NCBI GenBank assembly: GCA_029204225.1
Contig: CM055098.1
Span: forward strand, 6,049,746 to 6,113,745
DNA length: 64,000 nucleotides
Direction: 5' to 3'
Origin: Diphasiastrum complanatum
Taxonomy: Eukaryota; Streptophyta; Lycopodiopsida; Lycopodiales; Lycopodiaceae
In this document: positions 47,031 through 59,007 of the stretch, piece after piece
Layout: every line of letters begins with the position of its first letter
Numbering within the stretch: position 1 is the stretch's first letter
Position numbers and translations under genes: made by a program
Notes under the pieces: model-generated
What the model saw: the letters and a program-made list of their open reading frames with translations, nothing else
The model's database searches: none
Told to the model about the DNA's origin: nothing

Positions 47031-49326
47031 CATAAATTCCTAGGCCCTTTTTTCTAGGAGTTGTCCATTTCCAATCATGGTGGAGAGCATAACAAAGGGT
47101 GAGCAATCCCTTCTACTAAGATCAAGGGAGGGTTCCATTTTGGAGATTTCTTTAGAATGGGCAAGTTTGCCAAAAAGAAATAGTAATAAGATTGTAACAT
47201 TTCCTTTGGATGACCAAAATTGCAATGTCGAATTTTTTTTGTTTCAAAATAGTCAAGGCATGAGGTAAGTTGGTATTTGACTCTAACTTCTAGCCAAACT
47301 TACTATTTGTGTAATTTGGGAATTGGTGGGCCCTATATAAATATGTGAGAGTTTAACTTAATCACTTTCATACGCCTTTTTCTATCATTCAGGTTGTTCA
47401 CAACAACCTTTGTGTACATTTTACTATGAATCCTCAGGCTCTCTAAAGTTTACTCTTGATGCGACTGTTTGCAAAGTATCATAAACACTTTTCCTCGTTG
47501 ACTGCTAGATTTCTCAACATTTACACGTACTTTGATCCTCATTTACATAGTCAAACATTTGCAGATATATCATTTATAAGAGTTGGTTCGATGATCCTTG
47601 TTATTAGCTGCATGATTTATTAATTGCAGTTATGGTTAGTCAGAGTGAAGTTTCCACCAATCAGACTCCTCAAAAATCCCCTGATATGTCGCTTTATGTT
47701 TTTTAGAGTAGTTGGAATTTGTTTTAATCTTTTACACAAGTATGTGGAATTAATGTTAATGAGACTCATCTTATGAGTAGTGGGAGACAATTCAAGAGCA
47801 TAAACAACAAGACTACATTCAAGAATTCAATTCAATACTTTAAGGAGTCATTGTAGAGTATGATAGTAACAATAAGTCCATCTCCAACTTGTTTGAAGTA
47901 CTTACAAAAATTCATGTTGTGGTATTTCTTGAGCGCAAGGAGAATTACGAGGGCCTCATGTAATCTTTGCTCAAGTTGTTTGTTAATGTAAAGGATAGTT
48001 GTTGCATTTTCTACCCATATTTCAGACTGCTTACAAAGCAGAATGGGCGACTTACCATTTCCAAGGGTGATTATGTTTTGCAGATGCAAATTCTTCTTCA
48101 TAACGGTCTTGTGAAAAAAGCTCATTCATGAAAACATTGATTATGTTTTTCAAATGCAGATTCTATTGCATAATGGTGATGTGAAGAAGCAGCCGTTATC
48201 CTTTATGCAATGGAATGAGACGGGTAGATGACATTCTGCCCAATAAAGATAGTCTTGGACCCTCTTGGCCTTGCCTATGACTCTTTACCAAGTAGAATAT
48301 CATCCGCTCGGCTCATTCCATAATCCATGATATGTTTCAAATTTTTCTATTCAATAAAAAATTGCATAACATATGAACTAATGTTGAGCAAGCTTGATTT
48401 CAACTCTTCTCAATACTTCTCGATGCACTCATGCAGTAAAGATGTTGGATGATAATGACAGCATAGAGGATAAGTTAGCCCGATAATTTTTCAAACTATT
48501 TTCTTTTTTGGTTTGCACTATTCTTCTAAAAAAAACCATATGACAATATGAGTATGATTTGAAGTAGTATTTTGATTGATAATTCTTTTCAAATATAAGC
48601 TACGCAAATTAAACATAACCAAGATACTCAACTCAAATCCCAAGGCCATTCTCTGTTATAGTGTACTAGCTATTTTTATTACTTGAAAAAATCTAGGAAA
48701 ATGATGCTATTTTAGTAAGTTTTCTTTTTCATTATATGTTTATTCGGTTGACATCTCTTTATATTTAACCCCAATTCACCTACTTTTTTGTCACCATCCC
48801 ACCAATGATAGGATTACACTTAGTCTAGGGAAAATGGAAATGATAGAAAAACCACAGAAAGGATAATTTTTCCTTAGAGAATCTTGTTTGCGGTTTGATG
48901 TAAGTTTTTATGAAGATGGTCAAAAATAGTATTAGATTTGTGACTATAAAAGATTCAAGAATCCATTCATACAACAATCTTTGAGAAGGACCATGTTTTT
49001 TTGGCAAGCAATAGCTTACATTTGCACTACGACAAGCTTTCATGAGGCTTTCGTTTATCGGCTCTCAATGTGATCACTTAAATCCCTTATTCATTGAGAT
49101 TTACTTTGAATAATTGGATTTTGGTTTTATTTTCTTAAGAGCAATAATTAGCATGTTTTATCTCGATGTTGTATTTGGGTTAATTTTGCATGTTACTTTA
49201 TTTTTGTGTGGGAAGATCTAATAAGTAACTAACAACATACTTGAGTTATATATGGTTTTTATGCTATTAGAGTATATTACCTAGTAGGGGAGGCCTTATT
49301 AGCATTTAATTAAAAAACTTGATCAT
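47031..49326. other. Degraded DNA without recognised genes
   Basis: Contains a local duplication (TGATTATGTTTT-CA-ATGCA-ATTCT at 48069 and 48140) related in inverse orientation to 34740-34830. Confidence 0.4.
48210..48321. repeat. MITE-like element, long copy
   Basis: 112 bp from ATGGAATGAGACGGG to the inverse CGGCTCATTCCAT. It shares termini with 34640-34683, and its interior is different. A target duplication is unclear. Confidence 0.5.
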
Positions 49327-49540
49327 TTAGTTGTACCTCTATATGCAAGTCATAAATAGCAAAAAAGTCATGTCCCTCTCTTTCTTCTTGCAAGGTTTAG
49401 TTGTACCTCTATATGCAAGTCGTAAATAGCAAAGAAGTCACGTCCCTCTCTTTCTTCTTGCATGCATGCCCATACTTTGGATGGACTTATATATGCAAGT
49501 ATAATTAGCAAAAGAATTCATGTCCCCTTTTTTTTCTTGG
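49327..49540. repeat. 70-bp tandem repeat, about three copies
   Basis: TTAGTTGTACCTCTATATGC begins at 49327 and 49397; a third diverged unit starts near 49483. Units share AGTCATGTCCCTCTCTTTCTTCTTG-like ends. Confidence 0.85.
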
Positions 49541-50557
49541 ATGCATCCCTAGGCTCTCAACCTGCATGACACACTAACATCATCAAGATTCACCAACAAC
49601 AATAATCTAATAAAGATTATCTATTTACATTCACAAAATCATTTCATACATGTTTTTATATTTTTGTCATTTTTTTACTTATGCACACAAAGTAAGAAAG
49701 TAAATGATAACCATTATGCAATAGTTCCAAGACGAATGGGATATGGAAAGCCAATTACCAAACATTCGATTTTAGACGACAATCACGTTCTTTATTCAAA
49801 AAATTATAACAATGCATCTATGTGGTATGCTACAATGTCTTGCCAATTTTTGGGAAGGCTGGCAAAGTATAGAAATATCATAGACAATGGACAATGTCAT
49901 ATTTCTTCGAAAATCATTAAACTATTTACATAAGTTGACTTTACAAAAAGGAAAATTTTTTGTCAATGCAAATTTTTCTATATTTGTCATTCATATGCGG
50001 GAATATAAAATAGGTACATCTTTATATAACTTGGGTTGGTTTCATATGGAGTGGGGTGTAAGTCCAAAAATAATCTACCTTGATCAGTGGACTGTGGAGC
50101 TACCTCCCTCCCAAAAAAATTTCACAAGGGGTGAGAGTTGCCCCTAGGTTGCATTGAAGGGTGCCAATCCGAAGAATATCTGAGACATCCTGGAGTACAA
50201 GGTAAGTGGTGGGCCCTTTCTCTCCCCTTCAATAAAAAACAGAAATGCTTTATCTGATTTGAATTTAGAAATTAAATGCGCTGGCCTCCAAATGAAAAGG
50301 GCTTTTCACATGGAATGACATGGAACGACTTAGGCTTTCAAATCAGAGGGACAAGTGCATATATTGAAACGGGCCTGGACTCCTTCACGTGAAACCACCC
50401 TAAGGTTACATAGGTACAATTTTAGCATTTTGTCTACCATGAGATGCAAAATCTAGAAGGCAATAATTTTCAAAAAATCAACTTCTTCTTGGAAACCAAG
50501 AAAAATGGAGTGAAATGAGGAAGAGATTTATAACCACCATTAAAAATTTAGTGGCAA
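49541..50557. other. Gene-free AT-rich DNA
   Basis: Short frames only; no motif recognised. Confidence 0.4.
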
Positions 50558-50740
50558 CACGTGGTCAACATCCACTCGGCCGCTCCCAAATCACAGTTAT
50601 CTATAAACGCACACGTGCCCTATTCCTAGTGTGACACTTGGCGAATTAATATTGGCGTGAAATAGGCAGGGAGCCTCTCCTCCCGCAGAGGTAGTTTTCC
50701 TTCTCAAACATCGCCATCGCCATCGCCATCGCCATCTCCA
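50558..50740 (+). promoter_or_regulatory. Candidate plant promoter
   Basis: Two G-boxes CACGTG (50558-50563 and 50612-50617), a W-box-like GGTCAA next to the first, a TATA-like CTATAAAC (50601-50608), and a (CATCGC)n repeat (about 50708-50735) in the presumed 5' UTR. Confidence 0.45.
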
Positions 50741-50744
50741 CTTA

Positions 50745-50857
50745 ATGGATGAAGAACGCAGCCCGTGTATTTTGTGATTGCATTCTCTAACTGTGAGATA
50801 TTTGCTTCAACTTCAATGCTGATAAAAACACACATACTTGATTGGTGGATCAATTAA
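50745..50857 (+). promoter_or_regulatory. Two short uORFs before the 50858 start
   Basis: uORF1 is 50745-50777 (11 codons including stop). uORF2 is 50816-50857 (14 codons) and its TAA abuts the next ATG. Both lie in the presumed leader. Confidence 0.45.
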
Positions 50858-51034
50858 ATGGAGAAGGGCGGCAAAGCCAGCAAGCAGCCACCAAAATCTG
50901 AGAATTCCGAAGGCTCAATGCCACTTGGAAACAAAGAAGACACACAGGATGGTACACACATTGCAATCACTCAAAATTTGGCGAGCGAGGGCACTGGGGA
51001 TTTGCTCACAAATCAAAACAATGATGTCCAAGAA
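50858..51034 (+). CDS. Candidate first coding exon, unknown protein
   Basis: ATG begins a 59-codon frame ending in GAA before GTAAGC, a good plant splice donor in phase 0. The predicted N-terminus is hydrophilic and rich in Lys, Gln, Asn, Ser and Gly (MEKGGKASKQPPKSEN...), suggesting a disordered region. Base composition is more balanced than the AT-rich surroundings. A TATA box, two G-boxes and a hexanucleotide repeat lie upstream. No later exon was found in the window: the region to the right is TE DNA, so the rest may lie beyond a very long intron or may be lost. It could also be a captured fragment. Confidence 0.4.
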
Positions 51035-51232
51035 GTAAGCATAGTGCTTGTAGTCTCCAAATTGATTCTTGCTTTGCACAATGTGAGAGCCTATAAATGC
51101 TTGTATGCATTTTTTTCTTGTCTAGTTTTGTTTTGTTTTGTTATGTTATTTGATAGAGCAAAGCTTCAATAAGCTCAATATATACATTGTACACATCCAC
51201 ACATAGGCCAGCCAACCCAAAATTGGAGCTCA

Positions 51233-51352
51233 AGGCTGCTGGGTATCCTTTTCCACAACAAGGATTTGAGCCCACATCTTGAAGGATGCAGCAATTGGGA
51301 TTTGAGTGTAGCAACCACCCTTATCCAACTAGACTAATGTGAGGGATTTTTG
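51233..51352 (-). repeat. tRNA-derived SINE-like sequence
   Basis: Minus strand has an A-box TAGTCTAGTTGG (near 51341) and a B-box-like GGGCTCAAATCC (near 51270). The spacing is wider than in a tRNA and no 3' poly-A was defined. Confidence 0.35.
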
Positions 51353-52380
51353 TTTCTTGTTTTTCAGTTCGGCTAACATTTTGTTCCATTTTGGATAGGT
51401 ATAACATTGTTCATTAGGAAAGGCAAATCATACAAGGTCAAGGGAGATTTCACATGAAAGCATTATATATGTAGGTTGATTTTGAAAGAGCTCATCATTT
51501 ATTGGCATCGCGGTTGTGCTTAACTAGGTGCCATGCATTGGGAATTCTATTTGAGTGCGACACAACATGATTAAGAAAGTGAAAGAGGTACTACAGTACC
51601 AAGATAGAAGGATTTATTCTGCATCGTGCCCTGGAATGGGGTTCGTGGTAGGCCTTTGCAAAATTGCATGTAGTAACTTATGCGGTTGATATACATCAAG
51701 GAAAGAAACAAGAGTTGGATCATGGGATACGATGGTTGTATGGGATGAGACAGTGAGTAACCTAGTGCATTACTTGTCTACCTTGACTTGTCCTAGGGGA
51801 TTAATGTTTATTGAAAAACAAAAATTGAAAATGCAAGCTACTAGGCTCACTCTCAAAAATGGCTCTTTGGTTCACCCTTATAAGGGGGCTCGAGCCCTCT
51901 GCAAAACGGGGTGAAACTTTGGTGTCAACAATGTGTCATGGATTAAAGAGCACACTTCAATTATGTGGAATGTCATGATTTTGCTTGTAGGGGGGGCAAT
52001 TATTTGGAAAATAGTGGGATAGTAAGTGGCTTAACATTTTTAAAGAAATGCATGAACATTGTATCTGTTAGCATGAAAATTGTAAGGATTGTTACATATG
52101 TGAAAGAGCTAGCGAGACAAAAAGCGGAAAGCGTTGAAGCCGATGGCCACCATAACGCCTTTTGATCAATGACTCAGAAAGGTCTACATCGTAGTCTAGC
52201 CTGAAACCTCCAATGCGAGATCCCTGTATTTGTCAAAATTATGAGTATAATTCAAGCTAGAGGACTAGACTAATCATATTAGTACTTACACACAACAAGA
52301 CAATTGAGCAATAGAAACAATTTTTAGATTGATCATCATAAGTCTGAAAAACTCACTACAATGGAATGAAGGAGGTGGGG
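51353..52380. other. No gene recognised
   Basis: Short frames only. The right edge (52180-52380) may be the eroded 3' end of the LINE. Confidence 0.35.
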
Positions 52381-52885
52381 CGCCAGTGCTCCTCATCAAT
52401 TGTCTAGTAGCCTTAGCAAAAGCCGCAATATTCACCCCCAAGCCCCATTTGGTACAAAGCCCTGTAAGCAATCCAGCTACCTTTGTAACCCCTCTTTGGT
52501 CGGAGAGACTAGTACCACATCATCGGCATAAAAAAAATGGCAATCAGAATATCGCCAAGTCTGCAACCAGAGCTGCTACACTGTGAGATGACTCTCTCTA
52601 GCTCATCAATGTATATTCCAAAAAGAACTGATGAAAGAGAGAAACCCTGATTCACCCCAATAGTTCTCCAAATGTGCTCAGAAATACCATTGCTATGTCG
52701 GAAACATCCCAAAACCTTCTCATAAAGAGCCATCACTGCAAGGATAATGTCAGTGGAGAAGCCAAGGTCACGAAGTCTCTGAATGAGCAGGGAGTGTGGG
52801 ACAGAATCAAAGGCTTTTCTGAAGACCTTCTCTCTCTTGGACTTAGCTTCCTCAATCAAAGCTCGAAGTGTGAGGATATGGTTAG
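52381..52885 (-). pseudogene. LINE reverse transcriptase, downstream part
   Basis: Minus strand reads NHILTLRALIEEAKSKREK, FRKAFDSVPHSLLIQRLRDLG, IGVNQGFSLSS-LFGIYIDELE, then in another frame FYADDVVLVSPTKEGLQ with the catalytic YADD at 52530-52519, and WGLGVN. These are non-LTR (LINE) RT blocks. A small frameshift near 52540 and later stops break it. Its upstream half is at 59667-60366, separated by the inserted gypsy element. Confidence 0.85.
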
Positions 52886-53132
52886 TGTCAGACTCCAAAT
52901 CTGGAACTTCACTTAAAACCTAGCTTATCCCGTGTGCAACAATCAGCAATGTCGATCCCTGGCGATTCTCCAGCATGTACAAACATCAGAGCACACAAAA
53001 CATAGTGGAGCTGGCTGCCTTGTCTCCTCCCAACCTCTTATGCACAATCCTCAAGCACTCCTTAACACTGACCTTTCCTAACGTCGACATGGCCAATTCC
53101 GTGCACAATACACACTTGCCACTTGGCAGTAC

Positions 53133-53490
53133 TGTAATAGATCCTAACACCACAGTAGGGCAAACACTAACTGATCCACCCAACCTTGCCTACTCTCTGA
53201 TATAGAGTAAGCCCCTCCTAGCCCAGTGTGAGGACTGGTAGCATGCAACTGCCAAGTGTCGGCCACGTGGCACTGACGTGGCCGACTGCACGTCGGGACC
53301 CAACTGGGGGCCCTATCCTGCTGACAGGGTCCCTAGGCTGTGTTAGGCCCGCCATGGCTATGGACCGTGCTGGGGCACACTACTCACACTGTCTTGCCTG
53401 TTGGTCATGTACGCTGGACACGAACCCTGACTGTGGTATCTGACCTATCCGTGTTCCCTAGGGTTCGGCACTGGTTACGAGCTCGTAACA
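53133..53490 (-). repeat. 3' LTR of nested chromovirus
   Basis: TG...CA ends (TGTAA/TAACA). Followed on the inner side by the polypurine tract AAGGGGGAGGGAG (minus sense). Confidence 0.92.
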
Positions 53491-53501
53491 CTCCCTCCCC
53501 C

Positions 53502-54918
53502 TTAAGAACCGTCTTGGTCCTCTAAGACAAAGTCTGGAAAAATCTTGCGAAGGACGCTGCCTCTTTCCCAAGTGGCATTCTCAACAGGCTGATCATTCCA
53601 CTTAACCAAATATTCTGGGTATAGAGTATGATGAGTCTGCGTCTCTCTACTATCAAGAATCTCCTCTGGTTCATGTGGAGGTGGCTGAGGATCCAATGGG
53701 AGAACTAGAACACTGTCCCCTACCAGATTGTCTGATCTGGTTAAGGCTTTTCGTAATTGACTTACATGAAAGACTGGAAAAACCTTACTGCTGTGTGGGA
53801 GTTCTAGTTCATAGGTGACCTCGCCTAGTCTCCTACTGATGGTAAAGGGACCACAATACCTTGGAGACAACTTAGCACACACTCCTGATTTGAGGGTTTT
53901 AGAGTCGACTGGGACTCTCAAGTAGACTTTCTCACCAGTGGAGAACTGCACATCGCGTCTGTGTGGATCTGCATAATGCCTGGCTCGATCCTGGGACTGC
54001 CTGATGCTACGCTTAGCATGTTCTATCATCTGGTTTAGGTCCTCTAAAAAGTTTCTAGCTGCTTCAACTTTTTCTTGTTTAAACCCTACAGCTGTGGGTG
54101 AGCGTGGCTGAAAACCGTACATCAGCATAAATGGGCTGTATCCCGTAGCTGAATGTTTGGTACTGTTGTAAGCAAACTCTAATATCGAGAGGTACTCCTC
54201 CCAATTAGTCTGCTTCTTGCTGACGTATGCACAAAGCATATCCTCCAGCACCTGATTTACCCTCTCTGTTTGACCGTCCGTCTGTGGATGGTCAGTGGTA
54301 CTCATATTAAGTTTAGTATGGAGATGATGGAATACTGCCCTCCGAAATTTTCCAGTAAACTTACTGTCCCGGTCGCTGACTATGCCGGAAGGTAGACCGT
54401 ACAATTTAAATAGCCCGTCTACAAACAACCTCGCTAACCCTGGAGCTCTCACGGTTGTTTTGGTCGGAATGAAACAAGCCATTTTGGTCAGACGGTCCAC
54501 TGTGACCCAGATAGCGTCATTATCCTTTTGGGTTTTAGGCAGGCCTACTATAAAATCCATGGAAATACTCTCCCATTTACCAGCTGGTATTTTTAAGGGA
54601 TGCAACAACCCTCCTGCCTTTAAACGCTTGGCTTTGTTTACTTGACATTTTTGGCAACTGGTTACATACTGGTGGACGTCCTTTTTCATACTGGGCCAGA
54701 AAAATTGCCTACGAAGAAGTTCATAGGTCTTCTGTATGCCTGGGTGTCCCGCACTAGGATTGTCATGACATTCATATAGGACCTGCTGCCTATAATCCTC
54801 TGAATTGGGGGGACACATACTCTATCTCTATAGAGCAAGTACTCATCCTGAATGGAATACTGTTTCCGTTTGAATCCTTGAGTCAACTGACCCTCAACCA
54901 CGGGGGTTTGCTTGGGTA
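53502..54918 (-). pseudogene. Chromodomain integrase of gypsy element, 438-codon frame open
   Basis: From the Met at 54818 the frame is open for 438 codons. It has an H18-H25-C55-C58 zinc domain (HX6H, CX2C), catalytic D88 (SMDFIVGLP), D149 (IVSDRDSKF) and E185 (DGQTERVNQ) with the D-D35-E spacing intact, a GPF block (RYCGPFTISRRLGEV), FHVSQLR, and a C-terminal chromodomain (YPEYLVKWNDQPVENATWE). Upstream residues (LLPKQTPVVEGQ, YLLYRDRVCVPP) continue to 54918 in another frame, so one frameshift near 54815 exists. Everything before this in pol is deleted. Chromodomain integrases are thought to steer insertion to histone-marked chromatin. Confidence 0.93.
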
Positions 54919-54919
54919 A

Positions 54920-55242
54920 TAACTGATCCACCCAACCTTGCCTACTCCCTGATATAGAGTAAGCCCCTCCTAGCCCAGTGTGAGGACTGGTAGCATGCAA
55001 CTGCCAAGTGTCGGCCACGTGGCATTGACGTGGCCGACTGCACGTCGAGACCCAACTGGGGGCCCTATCCTGCTGACAAGGTCCCTAGGTTGTGTTAGGC
55101 CCGCCATGGCTATGGACCGTGCTGGGGCACACTACTCACACTGTCTTGCCCTGTTGGTCATGTACGCTGGACACGACCCTGACTGTGGTATCTGACCTAT
55201 CTGTGTTTCCTAGGGTTCGGCACTGGTTACGAGCTCGTAACA
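54920..55242 (-). repeat. 5' LTR of nested chromovirus, truncated
   Basis: Matches 53168-53490 with a few substitutions and indels. The 35 bp next to the primer site are missing. Confidence 0.92.
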
Positions 55243-55662
55243 AGTACCCTGACACATAGGCAAGTGAGTAGGCTGACATGTGTCACTCAGACACTGGACC
55301 AAGTTTCTCAGTGAGCATGTGACACGTGTCATGTTTGACCGGTCAACCATGACATGTGTCACTCATTCACTGGACCAAGTGTCCCATTGAGCATATGACA
55401 TGTGTCTCGTTGACTAGTCAACTCTCCTACCTTTTAGGAGGTTAGTCCAGCCACTCCTAATAAATGACCCAGTACCCCCCATGCCAAAGCTAAGCACAAC
55501 TCTCTGAGGTCCAATGCCAACTAATTACAGTTTATTTACAATTTACTTACAAAAGTCACCACAGGCCGGTGAGTTAGCCATTTCAGTAATTACAATAATA
55601 CAAAACGTACATGTGTCTTTGAAAACTGTAAATAACCGGGACAGGGAGTAAAGGCTCTAACA

Positions 55663-58600
55663 TTCCTTCCCACTCTGAAAAAGACATCGTCCGCGATGAC
55701 CAAACTGGGGTACTGTGCACGCAAACCATGTGCGGTCTCCTAGGCAGCATTTGCAAGAGATCTTCCATGCCAAGCAACTAAATTTATCAAAGATCAAGCT
55801 GTTACACAGATGTTTCTCCCGCGTATCCTTGTTGGCTCATGGATCAAGTCACAACTGACTCATCTCCGTACACCGGAGTTGTTGACAACAATTGGCCTAA
55901 TCAAGCCTCCTACAATAACCAGCATCCAATACTACTGGCAATCGCACTCGGCTCTCACTAGCACCACGATTGCTTGTCTTAAGTTTTTTCAACTAACTCA
56001 AGCATTTCACCCATTGAGTTAGAAATCAGCTGTACTAGGCACTTTGAAGAATTCCCACCGTAACAAGACTAGTAGGCCTAAAACCATATTGGGCCACCAA
56101 AAGTTACATAGGATCATCTCATAGGTAATAACATAAATGCAAAATTTCCCTACACAGCCCTTTACTAACTGCAATGGGGAGTTTGCTATTTCCTTTAACT
56201 ATACCATCTGCCATGGTATACTTCAGGCAAGTGTGAGCAAAGAGATCAGAGCTCTCCTTTTGAGACTGTACCCGACCAAGATTTACCTCTCTCACAACCT
56301 CCTCACAATAAACAATGAGGATCCTCTTGCTGAATTTATCTGATCTCAGCAATTAGGTCATTCTCTATGACCACAAAAGACATCTGATACAATATATTCA
56401 TCAGAATTGTCCCAACGACGACATCACTCGCATTTGTTATTATGACAAATCATTTATGAGGGTGTACTATCTTTAATGTGACAAAGTCAGCCACAACTTG
56501 TTTCAAAGCGTTGAAATTTCACTGCTGAACTTCCGTCCACTTATTATTCTATAGCATATTGGTCAAAGGTGCAGCCATGTGTGAACAACCCTTCACACCT
56601 TGCAATAAAACCCAAAAAATCCAAGAGAGCCTCTCAATACCGTCAAGTTTGTAAGTATAGGCCCCGGAAGGAGAACAACTTTCCTTGGATTCGGTCTTTT
56701 GCCTTCAGCTAACACGATAACACCCAAATACGCTATCTTTTAGTATCATTAGCAAACAAGATTTTATCCCTCAGGGTTGACAAAACAGTTCTAAGGTGAG
56801 TTACATGCAACACGTCACCACAACTGTAAACCAAAACATCATCCATAAATGGTCTGAGCACATCGTTCATCAACGTCATACATGTTGTTGGGGCATTAGT
56901 CAATCAAAGGCATAACCAAAAAGTTACAGTGACCGAAACAAGTTCTGAAGGCAGTCTCTTGCACATGCACTTCACGAACTAAGAGTTAATGATTTCCATT
57001 CTTCAAACAACTTTGCTAAAAGAGCAGCACCGTATAATACCAGATCATCAATAAGTGGAATAGGATATCAATGCTTGACAAACTCCTTGAACATTGGGCG
57101 TCCCATACCGTCCTTTGCCCCTGGGGAGTTCAAGTATCAATAAGCACACACACATACGGCATGACCCATCTGTTGGTCTAGGTTCCTAAGTAAGTCAACT
57201 TGTTCTTGCCATATGTTACTTTTGGAACCAGCAGTAAACATATCAAACAATAACAAAAACACATATACTTACAACGAACCCCCACATACTTAGCTTTTAT
57301 GATCAAAGGTCCTGGAGGCACATCGGGCTCACCTCAAAGTGAATGGATTCTACCATCACACTGGAACTCGCACACATGAGTACCCCAAGCGATGTAGAGT
57401 TTCCGTACTACGTGCCAACATATCCCAAGTACCACATCAAAACATGCCAAACACATTATCTTTATATCCAACTTCTTAACCTAACTTTCAATGGTTAATG
57501 GCATATCCACAACCCTGAAACCTCCCCCAACTGTGCCCTTTCCATCCCTCATGACTGTGTACTAGTACAGGGATGGTTGCATGCTCACAGTCAACCTTTC
57601 AATCAAAGTGAAGTACGTTATGAGAGGACCTAATGTCAAGCAGAACACACATTCATACCACACAACTGTCCAGTCATAACAATCAAGAAGTACTTGGAAA
57701 TTGATACATGTGTTGCATCGTTTTATTCAGTTGTGGAAAAAGAAATAACATCAACCTTAGTTGATCATTGACACTTTCACAAGGTGAAGAGTACTTTTCT
57801 GGAGTTCATCCTGCTCCAACTCTTCAATAACCATAGGTGCTCGTGCCTGCTTCACTAGCAAATTGCATGAAGTCTGCATTGGATTTCGTGGACATTCCTT
57901 CCACATGCATCCTTCCAAGTAACCAAAACAAACCTTTCTCATTTGGAACACTCTTGGTCATGCAATAATAGCAACAAAGATCGTTGGTCCCTTCTGAACA
58001 TCGGACTGCCCATACAATCATTGTCCCTAGAAGCTACAACTACTTGTCGCACTGAAGGACCACTGAAGGACCGCACTGAAGGACATTGACCTCTTTGGAC
58101 ATTAGACCGCCCATACAACCCTGCTCCTTCTCCTTTCAGGTCACTTGAAACTTGCCTTTGCACAAAGTGACTTTAATCCTTTTGAGCCTCTGTTTACCCC
58201 AAGACCCAAAAAACTGCCTGAACCTTATTATCGTGTTTCAAACATAGTTCTATTTGAACTGCTCCTTGGAGGGTGCAAGTCGGCTTCTTTACGACGAAAG
58301 GTTTTGAGACTTCCATGCAAGCCCTCCACAAAATGAAACACTTGAACAATCATACCGCTTCCGGTTCCTATGAGGATCTTGATGTCTTCAACTGTTCAAG
58401 GATTCGTTGAAATATGGCCTCCATAGCATCCACCTTAGCTGCCACTTCTTCAAGCCTGGTTAATCTAGTGCTAGTACCCTCTTGTGGATCCATAATTATG
58501 GCTTTCCAACCCTACCAACCCAAGTTGAGTTCTAAAATGAGAGTAATCAAGTGTTTTTCGCTCACAAAACCTCCTTATGAAGCGTGCACCAGGTCTGTCC

Positions 58601-59007
58601 TGGCTGGAACAACCTTCAATAGCCCTTATTTTCCTTGCAAATCCATCAAATTCACAGAAATCAAGTATCCCTACACCATGCCACAACAGTACACAGCCAA
58701 TCACAGGTTACTAGGGTGATTTTGGCGACAATTTGAGATCAAGATCGAAGCCTCTTTGCTCCCAGCTGTCAACGCTGGTCCTGCAGCCTTCAAACCAGAG
58801 TTTTGGGGCTCAAATCATCATATTTTTCAACTTGATTAATGTCGAAATCCCTTCGACAGTGCAACGCTGGCCTACAGCCTAGTTTTGGCTCACATTTCCG
58901 ATAAACTTCGAGTCTTCTATGCCCTTCAATCAGCGCTGGTCCTGTGGGCTTCAATCTGCAAATTCTTTGGCAGCCCTCTTCTCAAGAACCTTTGCTCTGA
59001 TACCAAA
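55663..59007 (-). pseudogene. Eroded gypsy gag-pol of outer element
   Basis: No long frame survives. From right to left: a degenerate knuckle CFGYLEGCMWKECPRNP near 57890; an RT block with FLVMP, NAPTT.MTLMNDVLRPFMDDVLVYS and HLRTVLSTLRDK around 56950-56770; the RNase H approach LDFLGFIARCEGLFT near 56600; and PQFGHRGRCLFQSGKE at the integrase end near 55700. The order and motifs are those of Ty3/gypsy. Confidence 0.7.

Larger units (their letters stand above)
53133..55242 (-). mobile_element. Nested internally deleted chromovirus-type gypsy element
   Basis: Two LTRs (53133-53490, 358 bp; 54920-55242, 323 bp) flank only an integrase gene. AGTAC at 53128-53132 and 55243-55247 is the target duplication. 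The unoccupied site is seen in the sister LTR at 59287-59291 (GGCAGTACCCTG), which proves the boundaries. The right LTR lacks 35 bp at its inner edge, and primer site, gag, protease, RT and RNase H are gone. Confidence 0.93.
52886..55662 (-). repeat. 3' LTR of outer gypsy, split by nested element
   Basis: LTR sequence is 52886-53132 and 55248-55662. It contains a ~79-bp near-duplication with GACATGTGTCACTCA and ACTGGACCAAGT (55278-55420). Confidence 0.88.

Noticed and set aside
47077-47268. 63-codon frame starting MVESITKGEQS
   Set aside because: No conserved motif, probably chance or eroded TE sequence.
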